Below are positions 8,278 to 19,565 of a stretch of DNA of 64,000 nt, in pieces. The position numbers and the translations under genes were made by a program. The stretch is from Juglans regia (lineage: Eukaryota; Streptophyta; Magnoliopsida; Fagales; Juglandaceae). The number at the start of each line of letters is the position of its first letter. Position 1 is the first letter of the stretch. Where the stretch lies: the NCBI RefSeq assembly GCF_001411555.2, contig NC_049916.1, forward strand, positions 2,294,001 to 2,358,000. The letters run 5' to 3'. The notes beneath the pieces are model-generated. The model did no database searches, was not told the DNA's origin, and saw nothing but the letters and a program-made list of their open reading frames with translations.

Positions 8278-11200
8278 ATGGACAAAAATTGGATGCGTCT
8301 GGACGATAGACTTGGAAAGGATTACGTACCCTATGCATGTGGAGTAAGAACTTTCATTGATTTTGCACGGGCCTCTGCTGATAGTCGTGGTTACATTAAG
8401 TGTCCATGTCGAGGGTGTAAAAATTTGTGTGCGATAGGATTGGATGAAGTAGAGCGTCATATATTTGTGAACGGTATGGATCTGGGGTATACGCGATGGG
8501 TACTGCATGGTGAGCCGTATGAAGGGTCAGCAGATGTATTGGTCGATCATCACAATTATTTACGGCACATGGATGATGATTATGAGCATGATGAGATGGA
8601 GGAGATGTTGGGTGACATTGGAGCTGGGATGTTTATGGATGAGGTTAACGACAATGCCTCAAGTGGTGGATCAGGGACTGATTGTGAAAATTTTCCTTCA
8701 CTGTGGGAAGATGCAAAGCGCGAGCTTTACCCAGGTTGTACAAAACATTCCAAAATGTCGTTTATTGTGCGGTTGCTTCACATAAAATCATTGTGTGGGA
8801 TGTCGACGAAAGCAATAAACATGGTATTGGACTTATTTAACGAGGTGCTTCCCGAAGGGTCTGCATTGCCTAAGAACTTTTATGAAGCGAAACAGTTGAG
8901 AAAGGGATTAGGATTTGAGTACAAGTCCATACATGCATGCAAGAATGATTGTGTATTGTTCTGGAAGGAGAACGAGGAGAACAAGCATGTCCTGTATGTG
9001 GAGAGTCGAGGTGGAAAGGTAAGAAAAACGTGCCGGTTAAGGTGTTGCGGTATTTTCCCTTGAAACCTAGGTTGCAAAGACTATATATGTGTAAGAAAAC
9101 AGCTCATGATATGAGGTGGCACGAGGAGAAAAGAGTTAAGAATGACGGGTATATGAGGCATCCAGCTGATTCACTTGCGTGGCAGTCTTTCGATAATCAG
9201 TATCCAGAGTTCGGGTTAGAAGCTCGGAACGTGCGCCTGGGACTCACAACCGATGGATTCAACCCTTTTGGGAATATGAGTACAAGTTATAGCACTTGGC
9301 CCGTTGTATTGATTCCGTACAATCTTCCACCATGGAGGTGCATGAAGGCGCCAAACTTTTTGTTAACTTTACTCATCCCTGGCCCTAGATCACCTGGGAA
9401 TGATATTGACGTATTCATGCAGCCGTTGATTGAAGAGCTGAAAGAGTTATGGGAAACAGGGGTTAGAACTTATGATGCATCTAAGTCGACATCTTTTCAG
9501 ATGCATGCTGCGGTAATGTGGACCATAAATGATTTTCCGGCGTATGGGAATCTTTCCGGCTGGAGTACGAAAGGGAAGTTAGCGTGTCCGACGTGTAATA
9601 AAGAAACTGCTAGTGAGTGGCTAAAATTTTCTCAGAAGTTGTGTTTCATGTGTCATCGACGTTATTTACCAGCAAATCATGCATGGAGAAGAGAATGTGC
9701 CAAGTTTGATGGGAGAGTAGAGGATAGGATTGCACCAAAAGAGTTGTCTGGAGAAGAGATAGTGGAACAACTGCAACATGTTAGAGCGAACAATTTTGGC
9801 AAAGGTCGGGGAAAGAACAAGAGAAAACGAGCCGTATCAGAATTGAATTGGACAAAACGTAGTATTTTTTTTGATTTGCCGTATTGGTCGTCATGCAAGT
9901 TGCGACATAGTTTGGATGTAATGCACATAGAGAAGAATATTTGTGATAATATACTGGGTACATTGATGAGTATTAACAAAAAGACGAAAGACACGATCAA
10001 GACGAGGAAAGATCTTGAGAGAATGGGAATTAAACATAATCTGCATTTGCGGGTGGAAGGCAACAGGGTGGTCATGCCGCATGCATGTTTTACGATGACG
10101 AGGGAGGAGAGGATTGATTTCTGTAAATGGTTGCAAGGTGTGAAGTTGCCAGATGGTTATGCTTCAAATATTGGTAGATGCGTGAGTCCTGATGATTGGA
10201 AAATCAATGGATTGAAAAGTCATGATTGTCACGTATTTTTGCAGAAGTTATTACCTGTGGGAATTCGTGGGAAGCTGACATCTAATGTACGTGTCGCCAT
10301 ATCTGAACTATGTATGTTTTTCAAGGATTTGTGCGCTCGGGTAGTAAATCGAGATGTGTTGTCGAAATTGGAAGAAGACATTGCTACTATACTATGTAAA
10401 TTCGAGCAGATCTTTCCACCATCATTTTTTGATGTCATGGTCCATTTAGCAATACATTTACCGCGAGAGGTACTTCTGGGTGGACCGGTGCAGTTCCGTT
10501 GGATGTATCCAGTTGAAAGATATTTGGGTCGATTGAAGCGCACTGTTGGGAATAAAGCCAAAGCTGAGGGTTCAATAGCAGAGGCTTATATACACGATGA
10601 ATGGTTAACATTTTGCTCTCTATATCTTCGTGGTGTTGAGACACGATTTAGTCGTCAAGAGCGAAATGCTGATCTTGCTACTCCGCCTCCTCGTGAGCTA
10701 TCAGTGTTTTCCCAGAATGTACGACCCTTGGGTGCACAAACAGGTTACGATTTAATTGATGGAGAGTTGGGTAAGGTTCGGTGGTATATGCTAAATAACT
10801 GCCGAGAGATTGATGATTATCTTAGGTATGTCATTTAATTTATTTGAATAATTATAGTTTTCTTTAAATTACATAGAATTGTTGTGCTCAAAATATACTT
10901 CTTTTGCAATATGTTATAACAGTGACCACATGGACAAACTTAGAACGGAAGGCGTAGAAAATATAGAGGCAAGACACGAGGAAGAATTTCCCGGATGGTT
11001 TGAAGAACGTGTATGAACTAAAATTATATATATGTTATATTGTGAAATTTTTAACTCTGGATAATAAAATAATAAATATATACTATTTCAATTTTTAGAT
11101 TTTGGAACAACGTGCTCGTGATCCCGGATCAATTTCTTCTGAATTGTATGCATTGGCCCGTGGTCCCTCAAATAGAGCACTTCGATATACTGCATGCACG

Positions 11201-11926
11201 GTTCGAGGTTATAGATTCCATACTTTGGACCGTGAACGTAATAGAAAGACTCAAAACTGTGGTGTGTTGGTCGAGGGGAGTCATGGAACAGATGATATTG
11301 ACTATTATGGTGTCATACGTGATATTATCGGATTGAAATATCTTGGTGGGTCTGTAACATATGTCTTCAAATGTGATTGGTGGGATCTAGGCGGTGGTCG
11401 GGTTTCGATACATAGGAATAATCACTTTACGAGTGTCAATACTGCATCTAAATGGTACGAAGATGATCCATTCGTATTGGCTTGTCAAGCTACCCAAGTC
11501 TATTACTTGATTGATCCAATGAAAAGTGCTGATGAAGATAGTGGGGAGATAACTTGGCGAGTTGTACAAAAATTTGTTCCTCGAAATATATATGAAGCAG
11601 GAACGAGTGCAGATTACGAGAATAGTGGAGATGAAGATGACAATCCGATTGTTGAGGCATACCAGGAAGATGGAGAGGGTATTAACTTGTTTGTTGACCT
11701 CGGTGCACTCGAGTTGCTCCCCTTGTGTAGAGATGATGTCCCACCCGTACATCTCGACCCGTCTGTATTAAATGATCATTCAATTCAAGTCAGTTTGGAG
11801 GAAGATGAAGAAGACGAGTCAGAAGATGAATACGAATCAGAATCCGGGCAGGAGGTGGATAATGATGATGAAGATGTTATTGATGGAGATTCTGAAACAA
11901 CTATGGAAAATTCATCTGAAGAGTAA
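8278..11926 (+). pseudogene. CACTA TNPD-type transposase (Transposase_21 family), one frameshift
   Basis: Three exons are inferred: 8278-10825, 10923-11010, 11099-11926, joined at GT-AG sites that keep the frame; about 1,150 residues. The ATG at 8278 follows a TTTTTAG acceptor and starts MDKNWM, the usual TNPD start. Regions in order: transposase-associated domain (residues ~1-75, with IKCPCRGCKN), a CPVCGESRW zinc-binding motif (~240), the Transposase_21 core (~320-600; FNPFGNMS, WPVVLIPYNLPPW, SLDVMHIEKNICDN), DUF4218 (~715-780; HLPREVLLGGPVQFRWMYP, ERYLGRLK) and DUF4216 in the last exon (~900-990; VFKCDWWD, DPFVLACQATQVYY). It ends in an acidic tail. The frame shifts by one base near 8985-8992, just before CPVCGE, so this copy cannot make a full protein unless that is a sequence error. 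TNPD proteins cut the element at its ends. Confidence 0.88.
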
Positions 11927-12027
11927 AAGTACTAAATATTTTATTTATATAGGTGACTATAAAATATCTTAAATTTTCATAATTTCTTCTAATTAATTTT
12001 CTTTGATATAATTAATTATTTTAAAGA

Positions 12028-13713
12028 ATGTCGCCAAAACGACAACGAAGAAATGTGCCTCCGCCAAGTCCAAGTCCTGAATCCATTGAGGACTCCCCAC
12101 TCGAGGAATCCGTTCCTGAAGATCAAGCTAACACAGAAGAGAACAACAGCCAGTCGACACCTACCAGTAAGGAAATATTGTCGTTGATAATTATATATAT
12201 AGTTAATAATTTTTTCTCAATAACTATATAATTATAATTATAGTATATCTATTATTATCATGTAGTTGATGCATCTGCACGTCGCGGTCGTGGCTATACA
12301 CGTGGAATCTCTCTTGAAAAAAATAGAAGGCACGGTAAACTGAAGGTCACAATTCCTGATAATTCCACTGGAGGAGTGGATGATAGTGCAGCAGCGCTTT
12401 CCTCCTATATTGGCACAGTAGTTCGAGCTTATGCTCCATTTTATGTGCGCTCATGGCGAGATGTTCCGAATGAGATTAAGGAGCACATTCGAAGTCGTGT
12501 GCTGGTGAGTTTACTTTTCAGTACATTTTTTTCACTTAGATTAATCTATTATATTTTTTACCTGATTCCCTTGTTAGGATGAATTCGACCTCGACTTTAG
12601 CCGTAGCGAGGATTTGAGAACCGTGAATGAGTTGATGGTTACACTATTCCGACGTCACAAAGGACGATGTCATGACCACTTCAAGAAGTTTGAGACGTTG
12701 GAAGAGGCTGCGCAGTCTCCTTTTCAGCAGATGAAGTTAGATGATTGGAGAAAGTGTTGTGATCTTTTCGCATCTCCAGATTATCAGGTATTTTACATTT
12801 ATATCTTTAAATTATTTACATTCATATTCGTTTTATACATTATATGTATACATATTACAATTAACATTTTTAATATATTTTGTAGCACTTGAGTTCTACA
12901 AATGCACAGAATAGATCCGTTCTGACTGTCCACCATCGTGCCGGTTCAAGGTCATTCCACCGTCTTGCTGAAAAAATGGTAATTAAAAAATTATAGAATT
13001 CATTTATTTTCCTGATATTCTTTCTGATAAGTACTAACATTATCTTTTTAAAATTGCTAATATTGTCGCTTTGTTAGAAACGTGATGATCCTGAAAACTT
13101 TTCCCTCGTTCATGTCTATGCTGCTGCTCACACTAATGAGCATAGTGAGTGGATGGATCCTGTCGCTGCAGATAATTATGTAAGCAGTGTTAATTTTGTT
13201 AAATAAATTTTTTATAGAACATTTTAATAGTTTATTTCTTATTTCTATTTCTTTTAATACGTTACTAATTATTTACGATCATTACCTTTTAAATTGCAGA
13301 ACAAAATGTTGGAGATGCAGTCGACTTCTGCGGAATCCTCTCCTAGTGACATAGACATATTCACCCAAGTGCTCGGGCCGCAGTCTAGTATGGCAAGAGG
13401 TTTGGGACGATCTATCAAGCATAAATGTTCATCCTCCTCAACCTCATCGGCTTCACAAATTAATAATCTTACAGCAGATTTAGAAGCTGCACGGCGTGAG
13501 AATGAGTATATGAGGTCGAGACAGCAAGAGTTAGAGTCTCTCTTAGAACGACAGTCTCATTTAGAGACGCGTTTGCAGGACCAACAGAGAGACCAGGAGG
13601 AAAGAATACGCAGTGAAGTGCAAGAGCAAGTGCAACGAGAGATGATGGTGCAAATGGAGCGTGTTATGTCGTTGCAACAGAATCCCCGTGGGCGAGGGAA
13701 AAAGAAAAAATAA
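12028..13713 (+). CDS. TNPA-like CACTA protein (plant transposase, Ptta/En/Spm type)
   Basis: Six exons are inferred, all with GT-AG borders and consistent phases: 12028-12166, 12266-12504, 12578-12787, 12886-12978, 13078-13179 and 13300-13713, giving 398 residues with no internal stop. The N-terminus is a basic/Pro-Ser-rich segment (MSPKRQRRN). The middle (about residues 80-270: VRAYAPFYVRSWRDVPNEI, LFRRHKGRCHDHFKKF, HHRAGSRSFHRLAEKM) matches the Transposase_24 family. Residues ~315-385 are a strong coiled coil rich in Glu, Gln and Arg, ending in a basic RGRGKKKK tail. In En/Spm the equivalent protein binds subterminal repeats and controls promoter methylation; here its likely targets are the palindrome or GTGACGGTT repeats (inference). 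It lies about 100 bp downstream of TNPD on the same strand, so alternative splicing of one transcript, as in En/Spm, is possible. This is the only one of the three element genes that looks intact. Confidence 0.82.
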
Positions 13714-13849
13714 ATTTTATCAATATTTCTGACTAGTTTTAATATCTAATTTTGTTCTTTTATAAGACATTGTTACTTCTTAATTGGGTATGTGATATGA
13801 TACTATTGGTATTTTGTTTTTAAATTTTATGAAATTAGTATTTCTGATC

Positions 13850-14270
13850 TGTACGTTCGAATGTAAATAAAAATCGTTCGAACGTTGGTTCACACTGTAC
13901 CAAACGTTCGAACGTAAATACAATTGAATCGTTCGAACGTTAAACCGACTAACGTTCGAACAAAGAACTTGCATTCGGACGCTCCTTCGTTTACATTCGA
14001 AATAACGTCCGAACATTAAACGCGCTACGTTTGAACATTTACGTTTACGTTCGAACAAATATTCGAACGTTTATTGTAATTAACGTTCGGACGCATTAAC
14101 ATGCGAACGTAAATATGATACGTTCGAACGATATACAACAAACGTCAACTTCTCTCATTCGAACGCCAATCGGGTCGGGTATAACGTCCGAACGTTTAAT
14201 TGTACGTCCGAACGTGATTTTCTGTGACAGTTCATAACCGTCACAAAAAAGGAACGTTCGAACGTTGTAC
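13850..14270. repeat. Right subterminal array of ACGTTCGAACGT palindromes
   Basis: About 15 copies or variants, two perfect (near 13898 and 14251), others with TTCGGA, TCCGAACGT or ATTCGAAC cores. It mirrors the left array at 1436-1600 but is longer and better preserved. Confidence 0.75.
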
Positions 14271-14453
14271 CGAACGGAACACTTCCAACCGTCACTAAAA
14301 ATATTTTTTGTGACGGTTGAACAGTAAACCGTCACCAAATGTTTTCTGTGACGCACTTTACGTGACGGTCATGGTGACGGTTTCAAACCGTCACCAAATA
14401 TGTTTAGTGACGGTTTGCCATTTTTTTGTGACAGTTTCCTCTGTCACAAAATA
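14225..14453. repeat. Right subterminal GTGACGGTT motif cluster
   Basis: About eight copies of GTGACGGTT or AACCGTCAC in both orientations, several as head-to-head pairs separated by a few bases (e.g. around 14378-14396), giving serial hairpins close to the right end. Confidence 0.65.
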
Positions 14454-14470
14454 CACATTCTGTTGTAGTG
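14454..14470 (-). repeat. Right terminal inverted repeat of CACTA element
   Basis: CACATTCTGTTGTAGTG; its reverse complement CACTACAACAGAATGTG matches the left end. The base triplet after it is ATT, not matching the TCT before the left end. Confidence 0.85.
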
Positions 14471-14726
14471 ATTTTCGCTAGTGCAATCCTACATTTTTTA
14501 TCCACAATTATATATGTGATAATATATCAAAACTTACAAAGGGAATATTAATATTATTGCTTTACTTTTTCTTTTCTTTTATCCAAAGTACGATTAATTC
14601 CTTGGTAATTATTTATTGAACCATATTGAGCTTGAGTACTTATGGCAAGTTAAAAATGAAGTGCTAGGTCTATCGCTAATTAGGAGTAAGGATATCATGT
14701 ACGTAAACGTATATGTACATACGTAC

Positions 14727-14854
14727 CTTGGCTCCAAATGCTCTGAAACCTAACGTTGCACACGAACATGCGAATATAGGTCCAAGTGAGAGCTTTTTTC
14801 TATCAATGGTGGCCTTCATTTTCCGAACATAACCCAATGGGTCTTCAGGTAGGC
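14727..14854 (-). pseudogene. WSD1-type wax ester synthase/DGAT exon fragment
   Basis: On the minus strand this stretch, bounded by AG at the 5' side and GTACGT at the 3' side, reads EDPLGYVRKMKATIDRKK and then a segment ending FRAFGAK. This resembles one internal exon of plant O-acyltransferase WSD1 proteins (wax ester synthase/diacylglycerol acyltransferase, C-terminal domain). No neighbouring exon was recognised: the next would lie toward the CACTA element, whose right end is only 257 bp away. It is probably a relic. The frame is open and splice sites look intact, so a gene split by the transposon is an alternative, but I saw no matching exon beyond the left end. Confidence 0.55.
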
Positions 14855-15034
14855 CTAGCTCATATAAGTGACAAATTCATGGAGTTTAAAAACTGTTTCA
14901 GATTTATTAGATCACTACTAACTTCATATTTTTCTAATTTTATAACATCATAAAAGTTAATTTCTAGTTTTTTTAGTTAGGAAAAATATTAAATATATCA
15001 CTGTTATATTAGAATATATAAGGCTTGCATAGTC

Positions 15035-15288
15035 TCATTGACTTGGATAATTAGAGTGTATAATTAGCTTGTTGTGGAAAGCGAATTGGAGAGTGGACAT
15101 AAACTCTGGCTTTGATAATTTGCTATATGTATCTTCATAATCGAAGATGTCGTTAGTTCCGACAATAATCAGGAACAAAGACTTAGAAAGCATACTAGCT
15201 GTTTTCGTTGGACCCAATATCTCAATGATGTTACGCCTAACCAAAATAAATTGTTGGATCTGCTCTTTCATTGACACCACCTCTTCCT
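15035..15288 (-). pseudogene. GDSL esterase/lipase exon fragment
   Basis: Reads VVSMKEQIQQF, then LSKSLFLIIVGTNDIFDY and EFMSTLQFAFHNKL, a close match to an internal exon of plant GDSL lipases (GELP), including the block III-like GTNDI segment. A splice acceptor (TTGTAG) precedes it on the minus strand. After HNKL the frame loses similarity and stops. The catalytic Ser (GDS) and Asp/His exons were not found nearby, so it is a fragment. Confidence 0.65.
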
Positions 15289-15329
15289 ACAAGATTCCCA
15301 TATTGTAAAATCATTTACTGACCAGTTGG

Positions 15330-15372
<43 letters not shown>

Positions 15373-16073
15373 ATGCACTGCTTCTTTTATCTCTAATTAC
15401 TTGCATATTCTTTGTTATAACTTGTTTCTGATCACTAATTTTTCCGAGTTAATGATTCCTTCCATGTGTGGAATCTCCTCTATGACAGCCACCTTGTTCT
15501 GTTTTGATCACCCGGCAACCATGCATTAATTGAGGTTTTAGGTATGCGGGGATGCATAAGTTATGTAAATATTGCTCCCAATGTCATATGCATATATAGA
15601 TGTGTTTTGAGAAATCTGTTTCAGCATAATCATTATATAATTAATGCAAAGAACTCAAAAAACACCTAACAACTTGAACTGTTAACCTACTTTCTTAACG
15701 CTAATTTACTAGAATCTGACTTGGAATGAGTATAATTACCCTTGCTTGATAGGTTAACAAACTCTTGCTTTTGTGTATTATTGCTATAATCTGAATTAAT
15801 TACATTGACAAGTACTGTGGATAAACAAGCGGGGGTGATCTCCAAGTTCAATATCACCTCTTAACCTCTCATGTTATCATTATTTTTTGACTATATACAG
15901 TATACTCATTCCACTCATATATATCCTACGATGTTGATGGGTTCTTTTAAAACCGTTTAGTATTATTCTAAGCAAAGTGTGGTGAGAATGATAACTCATA
16001 TAATTGAAATCTAGTAATTGGTTCAGTAGATCTTAGGAAGCAAATTGCATACGCTAAAAAAATAGAAGAGTTA

Positions 16074-16120
<47 letters not shown>

Positions 16121-17904
16121 CATATATAAAATGCTCATGATGTACTGTTGGACCGACTGAATTTATATATAATATTAACACATGATCAACTTGTATGGTG
16201 ATACTTAATTTGTAAGGACGGGCTATGCATTCCTTTTTTTTTTTTTTTGGGATAATAATTAATTTGAAAAGTATAATTAATAATGATGGGAGATTCAAAT
16301 CCCATAATTTGAAATATTAGTATATAATTATGGTGATGAGTCACTATTGCAATAATATCATGCTAGCTAGATAGAAAGCGACTCCTCCTATACATACGGA
16401 CGAGTTGATGATGACAAAATATTAGTAAGAGAACTGATACACTCAATCTTCTACCGAAAGGCAAATGTTTTTTTTTTGCTTTTTTTCAATCATTTTTTTA
16501 AACACTTTAAATATTTTTAAAAAATATAAAAAAATCATAAATTCATTTAAAAACATTCCTTAATCACTAAGTAAAAATAAAAAAATAAAAAAAATATAAA
16601 ATATAATTTCGGTAGAAATTTTCGGTAGAAATCTTCTGGAAAAATAGCATTTTCCTATTAGTAATGAAGACATGAAAACGATATATATGTGTGTGTGTCA
16701 TGTGTAGCTAGGAGAAGTAAAATCGTAGCTAGCTAGTGTCACAAATAGTGCTAGCTGTAGAAGAATGAGCTGTGAAATGATATTGGCAGATTTTTAGCAA
16801 TTAAACGTACGAACGTCGGAGCTCGTTCATTCGGTTGTAAGCCATAAATACGTACGTACGTACGTATGTATGTATATATATATATATATATGCATGCCAT
16901 GGTAGACATTGATGAGTAGGGTCCATGCAGTACGTACATTGCAAGCATATCCATGCATGCTGCATGGACCATGGGCTTAGCTAGCCAGCTAATTAATTTG
17001 CGTCATCTGCATCTCTTGATCGCACTACAAGAAACATGAGCCTTTTGCGGCGCCACAAATATTATTTGTAACATGGTTGTGATAACATTTTTCTCTTTAT
17101 CTTCATTCCTACATAGTATTTTTCCAATGGTCGACACGCATGATCACGATAATATTATATATTAAATCCTGGGCTGACATAATCACTTCATCTTTGCAGC
17201 AGAACTCTATAGAAGTTATCAAGCATTGCTAGCAAAAATCGGGGCGCACTAAAGGTTTGTCTAGTTGCTACCATTTACAATCTGTTCATGTGACTTTTTA
17301 CAACTTTGTAGCAAAGCATTAGCATTATTTTTATATTATTTTCTGATCATCAATATGATATTTTCTGGTAGTCTCTTTAGAAATTGATGGTATTCCTCTA
17401 CTGCACTCTTATAATGAGTCTGATTATCAAGATTGGTAAAAGCAGATGATTGGAATGATAAATAGCACCATTTCCACAACTAGCTACTATATGCAGCATA
17501 ATAATTTAATGGTTACTTCAAAGTGTTTGTGTGCTCCTGTAGGGTGATAGAAGCTGGAGTATTCAAGCATAAACCTTGCAAACTACTTGAATTTTTGGGT
17601 TTAAAAAAACCCAGTACATATATATATATATGTATATCTGACATTAATTGGTTGTTTCAGATTTAACTTTTTTACTTTTCAACCAAAGATGATTACCTGC
17701 AATGGTTGGCCAGTGATCACTTGATGAACATATAAGTGCATCTCCCTTCACTTGACATGTGAAGAATGATCCTAATTCAGCATCTCGAGATGAATTAGGA
17801 TCATATTTACTTTTTACCCAGTAGACCAATTCCAACAGTGTTTAGACATGATTAGTCCCTTAATTGCATTATTGATTGATTGGCACTTCCCCTTAATTAG
17901 CACA
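15289..17904. other. Intergenic, AT-rich, no gene recognised
   Basis: Contains (TA)n runs at about 15331-15370 and 16077-16108, poly-A/T tracts near 16463-16600, an ACGTACGT run near 16850-16870 and one isolated CACTACAAGAAA sequence at 17024 that looks like a CACTA-type end without a partner. Frames here have no family resemblance. Confidence 0.6.
17766..17804. repeat. 39-bp nearly perfect palindrome
   Basis: Outer arms ATGATCCTAATTC and GAATTAGGATCAT are exact inverted copies. Between them is a second exact palindrome CATCTCGAGATG, with only two unpaired bases on one side. Confidence 0.8.
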
Positions 17905-18866
17905 GCCCCTTCTTGCCTTTCTCATCCATTTGAGCTAAGGATACCTATCTAGTGGAGCCCATGGGCCTATACCACTTACTGCCACTACTACTCGGGAAGG
18001 GTCCTTAGGAAAAACTCCTAACTGTTGCACTAGTTTTCTCCATTGTAGGCTTGCTAGATGTTTTTGTATTTAAGAGGTATTCCTCTTGTGTTTTTGTTAA
18101 CTCATATGCTACATTTAAATTGATAGGATTGAACATCCTAGTAAGAAGGCAGATTTCATCTTTTAGCCAGCTGAGGAAGCAACTCAGCTTGTGCACATCT
18201 GAGAGTCCTCTCAATTGATTGGAAAGAGCCTCAAATTGTGCCTTGTATGCAATGATGGAACTGGTTTGTTTGAACAGCGTCAATGCTTTTATGGGATCAT
18301 TATACGCTGTTGGACCAAAGCGAATTAGCATCGACTTGGTGAACGTATCCCAATCGCAGAAATGACCCCCCTCCAAAGACTCTTGGTACCACACAAGAGC
18401 TTCCTCATCCATATGATAGGCAACCATCAGCATATGATGAGGCATAGGGGTCTGGTGAAATTCAAAATATTGGTTCACCTTGAAGATCCAAGTCGCTGGT
18501 TGGTCTCCTTGGAAATAAGGAAAGTCTAACTTTACTCTCCTGAATTGCCTCGCCTCTGATATGGTTGTTCATGGTCAAACTAGACATCATATTAAAGCCC
18601 ACTCTGTTGCTGCTGCTGGTGTACTGATGTTGCTGCTACTAATGTTGATGTTGATGTTGCTGTTGTTGTTGTTGTTGATTTTGGCCCATAATTATTGTGC
18701 GCATCATGTCATTTAGTTGTTCCATATGAGCCTTAAGGTCTTGTATAGTCTGCTGGTTTTGATTATTTTGTTGTTGAACCTCATTGAGTTGCTGTAGAAA
18801 TACCTCTTGTTGTTGAAGTTTAAATCTAGTATTTTCTGCCATAGGATCGGTGGATACTAATACCAA
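17905..18866 (-). pseudogene. Ty3/gypsy-type retrotransposon gag remnant
   Basis: From a start near 18840 (MAENTRFK) the minus strand reads a Gln-rich N-terminal segment. After frame changes comes the retrotransposon gag core: LDFPYFQGD-PATWIFKVNQYF, DEEALVWYQ, WDTFTKSMLIRFGP, ALTLFKQTSSI-AYKAQFEALSNQL. Near 17930 a trace of the next segment (MDEKGKKGLC, the start of the usual zinc-knuckle region) is visible, then similarity ends. A sequence TTGGTATTAG near 18868 resembles a primer-binding site for initiator Met tRNA. No protease, reverse transcriptase or integrase is present, so this is a 5' fragment of a dead element. Confidence 0.75.
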
Positions 18867-18868
18867 TT

Positions 18869-19565
18869 AATAAGAACCTGTGTGATTGTTAAGTGTGGGT
18901 TGAATGTAAACAGGAATGATAATGAAAGCAGAATATATATTGCAGTAATTGAGTAGAAAAGTAGACGGCAGGTGTTTGAGAAAAGGCTCAGAGAGCCATA
19001 CATAAATTCAAAAGAGGAATACTTCAAGGGATTTCAACCTTCTTACAATGAAAGTCCTGACAAATTCCATATGGTTCTGCTTCCTCCCACTTCCCCTCTA
19101 TATTTGTTTCCTTATAAAATAGATTCTAACAAACTACTCACATTTGATAACACGACTCATGCATAATAAAAACACATCACAGACCACTACAATATCAGAA
19201 ACTCACAGACACTTAAACGCACGGCTTTGGTGTTTTTAAGTCCCAAAACGTTGAGCTTTACAAACATTACCATTTATTAAAGCAATTAAAAAATGTTGCA
19301 TATTAAATAACTCTAGACTTCTAAAAGCAGCTAAACTCTCCATTTCACTTGACTACTTCCTACGGTTCACTTCCTTCAAGCTTCCCATGTAGACGTCTCT
19401 TGTTCAAACTCCCCCTTAGCTTCACTTCTACAAACTTTACTCAAATCACTCTCTTCCTCTTAACTCTGCAACTAACTTGTTCTTCTAGGTTTTTGCTTGC
19501 CGCTATTGGCTTCCTATCAGCTTAATATTCACACTCCATATTGAGGGGGGAGGATTGACACATGA
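18869..19565 (-). repeat. Possible 5' LTR of the gag remnant
   Basis: The segment lies just outside the presumed primer-binding site and begins, on the minus strand, TGTCAATCCTCCCCCC. Its size (~700 bp) suits an LTR. No second LTR is in the window to compare with, so the limits are a guess. Confidence 0.3.

Larger units (their letters stand above)
1316..14470 (+). mobile_element. CACTA (En/Spm) DNA transposon, about 13.2 kb, with three genes
   Basis: The element begins CACTACAACA at 1316 and ends with its exact reverse complement TGTTGTAGTG at 14461-14470. Between the ends it carries a TNPD-type transposase gene (8278-11926), a TNPA-like gene (12028-13713) and a third gene on the opposite strand (1935-3082). 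Both ends have copies of GTGACGGTT/AACCGTCAC, and a 12-bp palindrome ACGTTCGAACGT recurs in subterminal and internal non-coding DNA. CACTA elements usually make a 3-bp target duplication; here the flanks are TCT and ATT, so it is absent or eroded. TNPD and the third gene each have an apparent single-base frameshift, so this copy may depend on other copies. Element identity is well supported by ends plus gene content; the idea that it is a single insertion rather than a nest is an inference. Confidence 0.9.

Noticed and set aside
8949..9063. Intron or programmed frameshift joining the two TNPD frames
   Set aside because: No donor/acceptor pair fits, similarity continues without a gap across the junction, and no slippery heptamer is visible. 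A one-base indel is the simpler reading.
9677..10561. Long minus-strand frames opposite the transposase
   Set aside because: Shadow frames; the plus strand encodes recognisable transposase domains throughout.
1313..14473. A 3-bp target duplication of the large CACTA element
   Set aside because: The flanks are TCT and ATT; only one of three bases matches, so no duplication is claimed.
16751..16972. Minus-strand frame of 73 residues
   Set aside because: Spans (TA)n and ACGTACGT simple repeats; no similarity recognised.
17024..17060. A complete CACTA element starting CACTACAAGAAA
   Set aside because: No inverted partner end was found downstream, so only an isolated end-like sequence is recorded.
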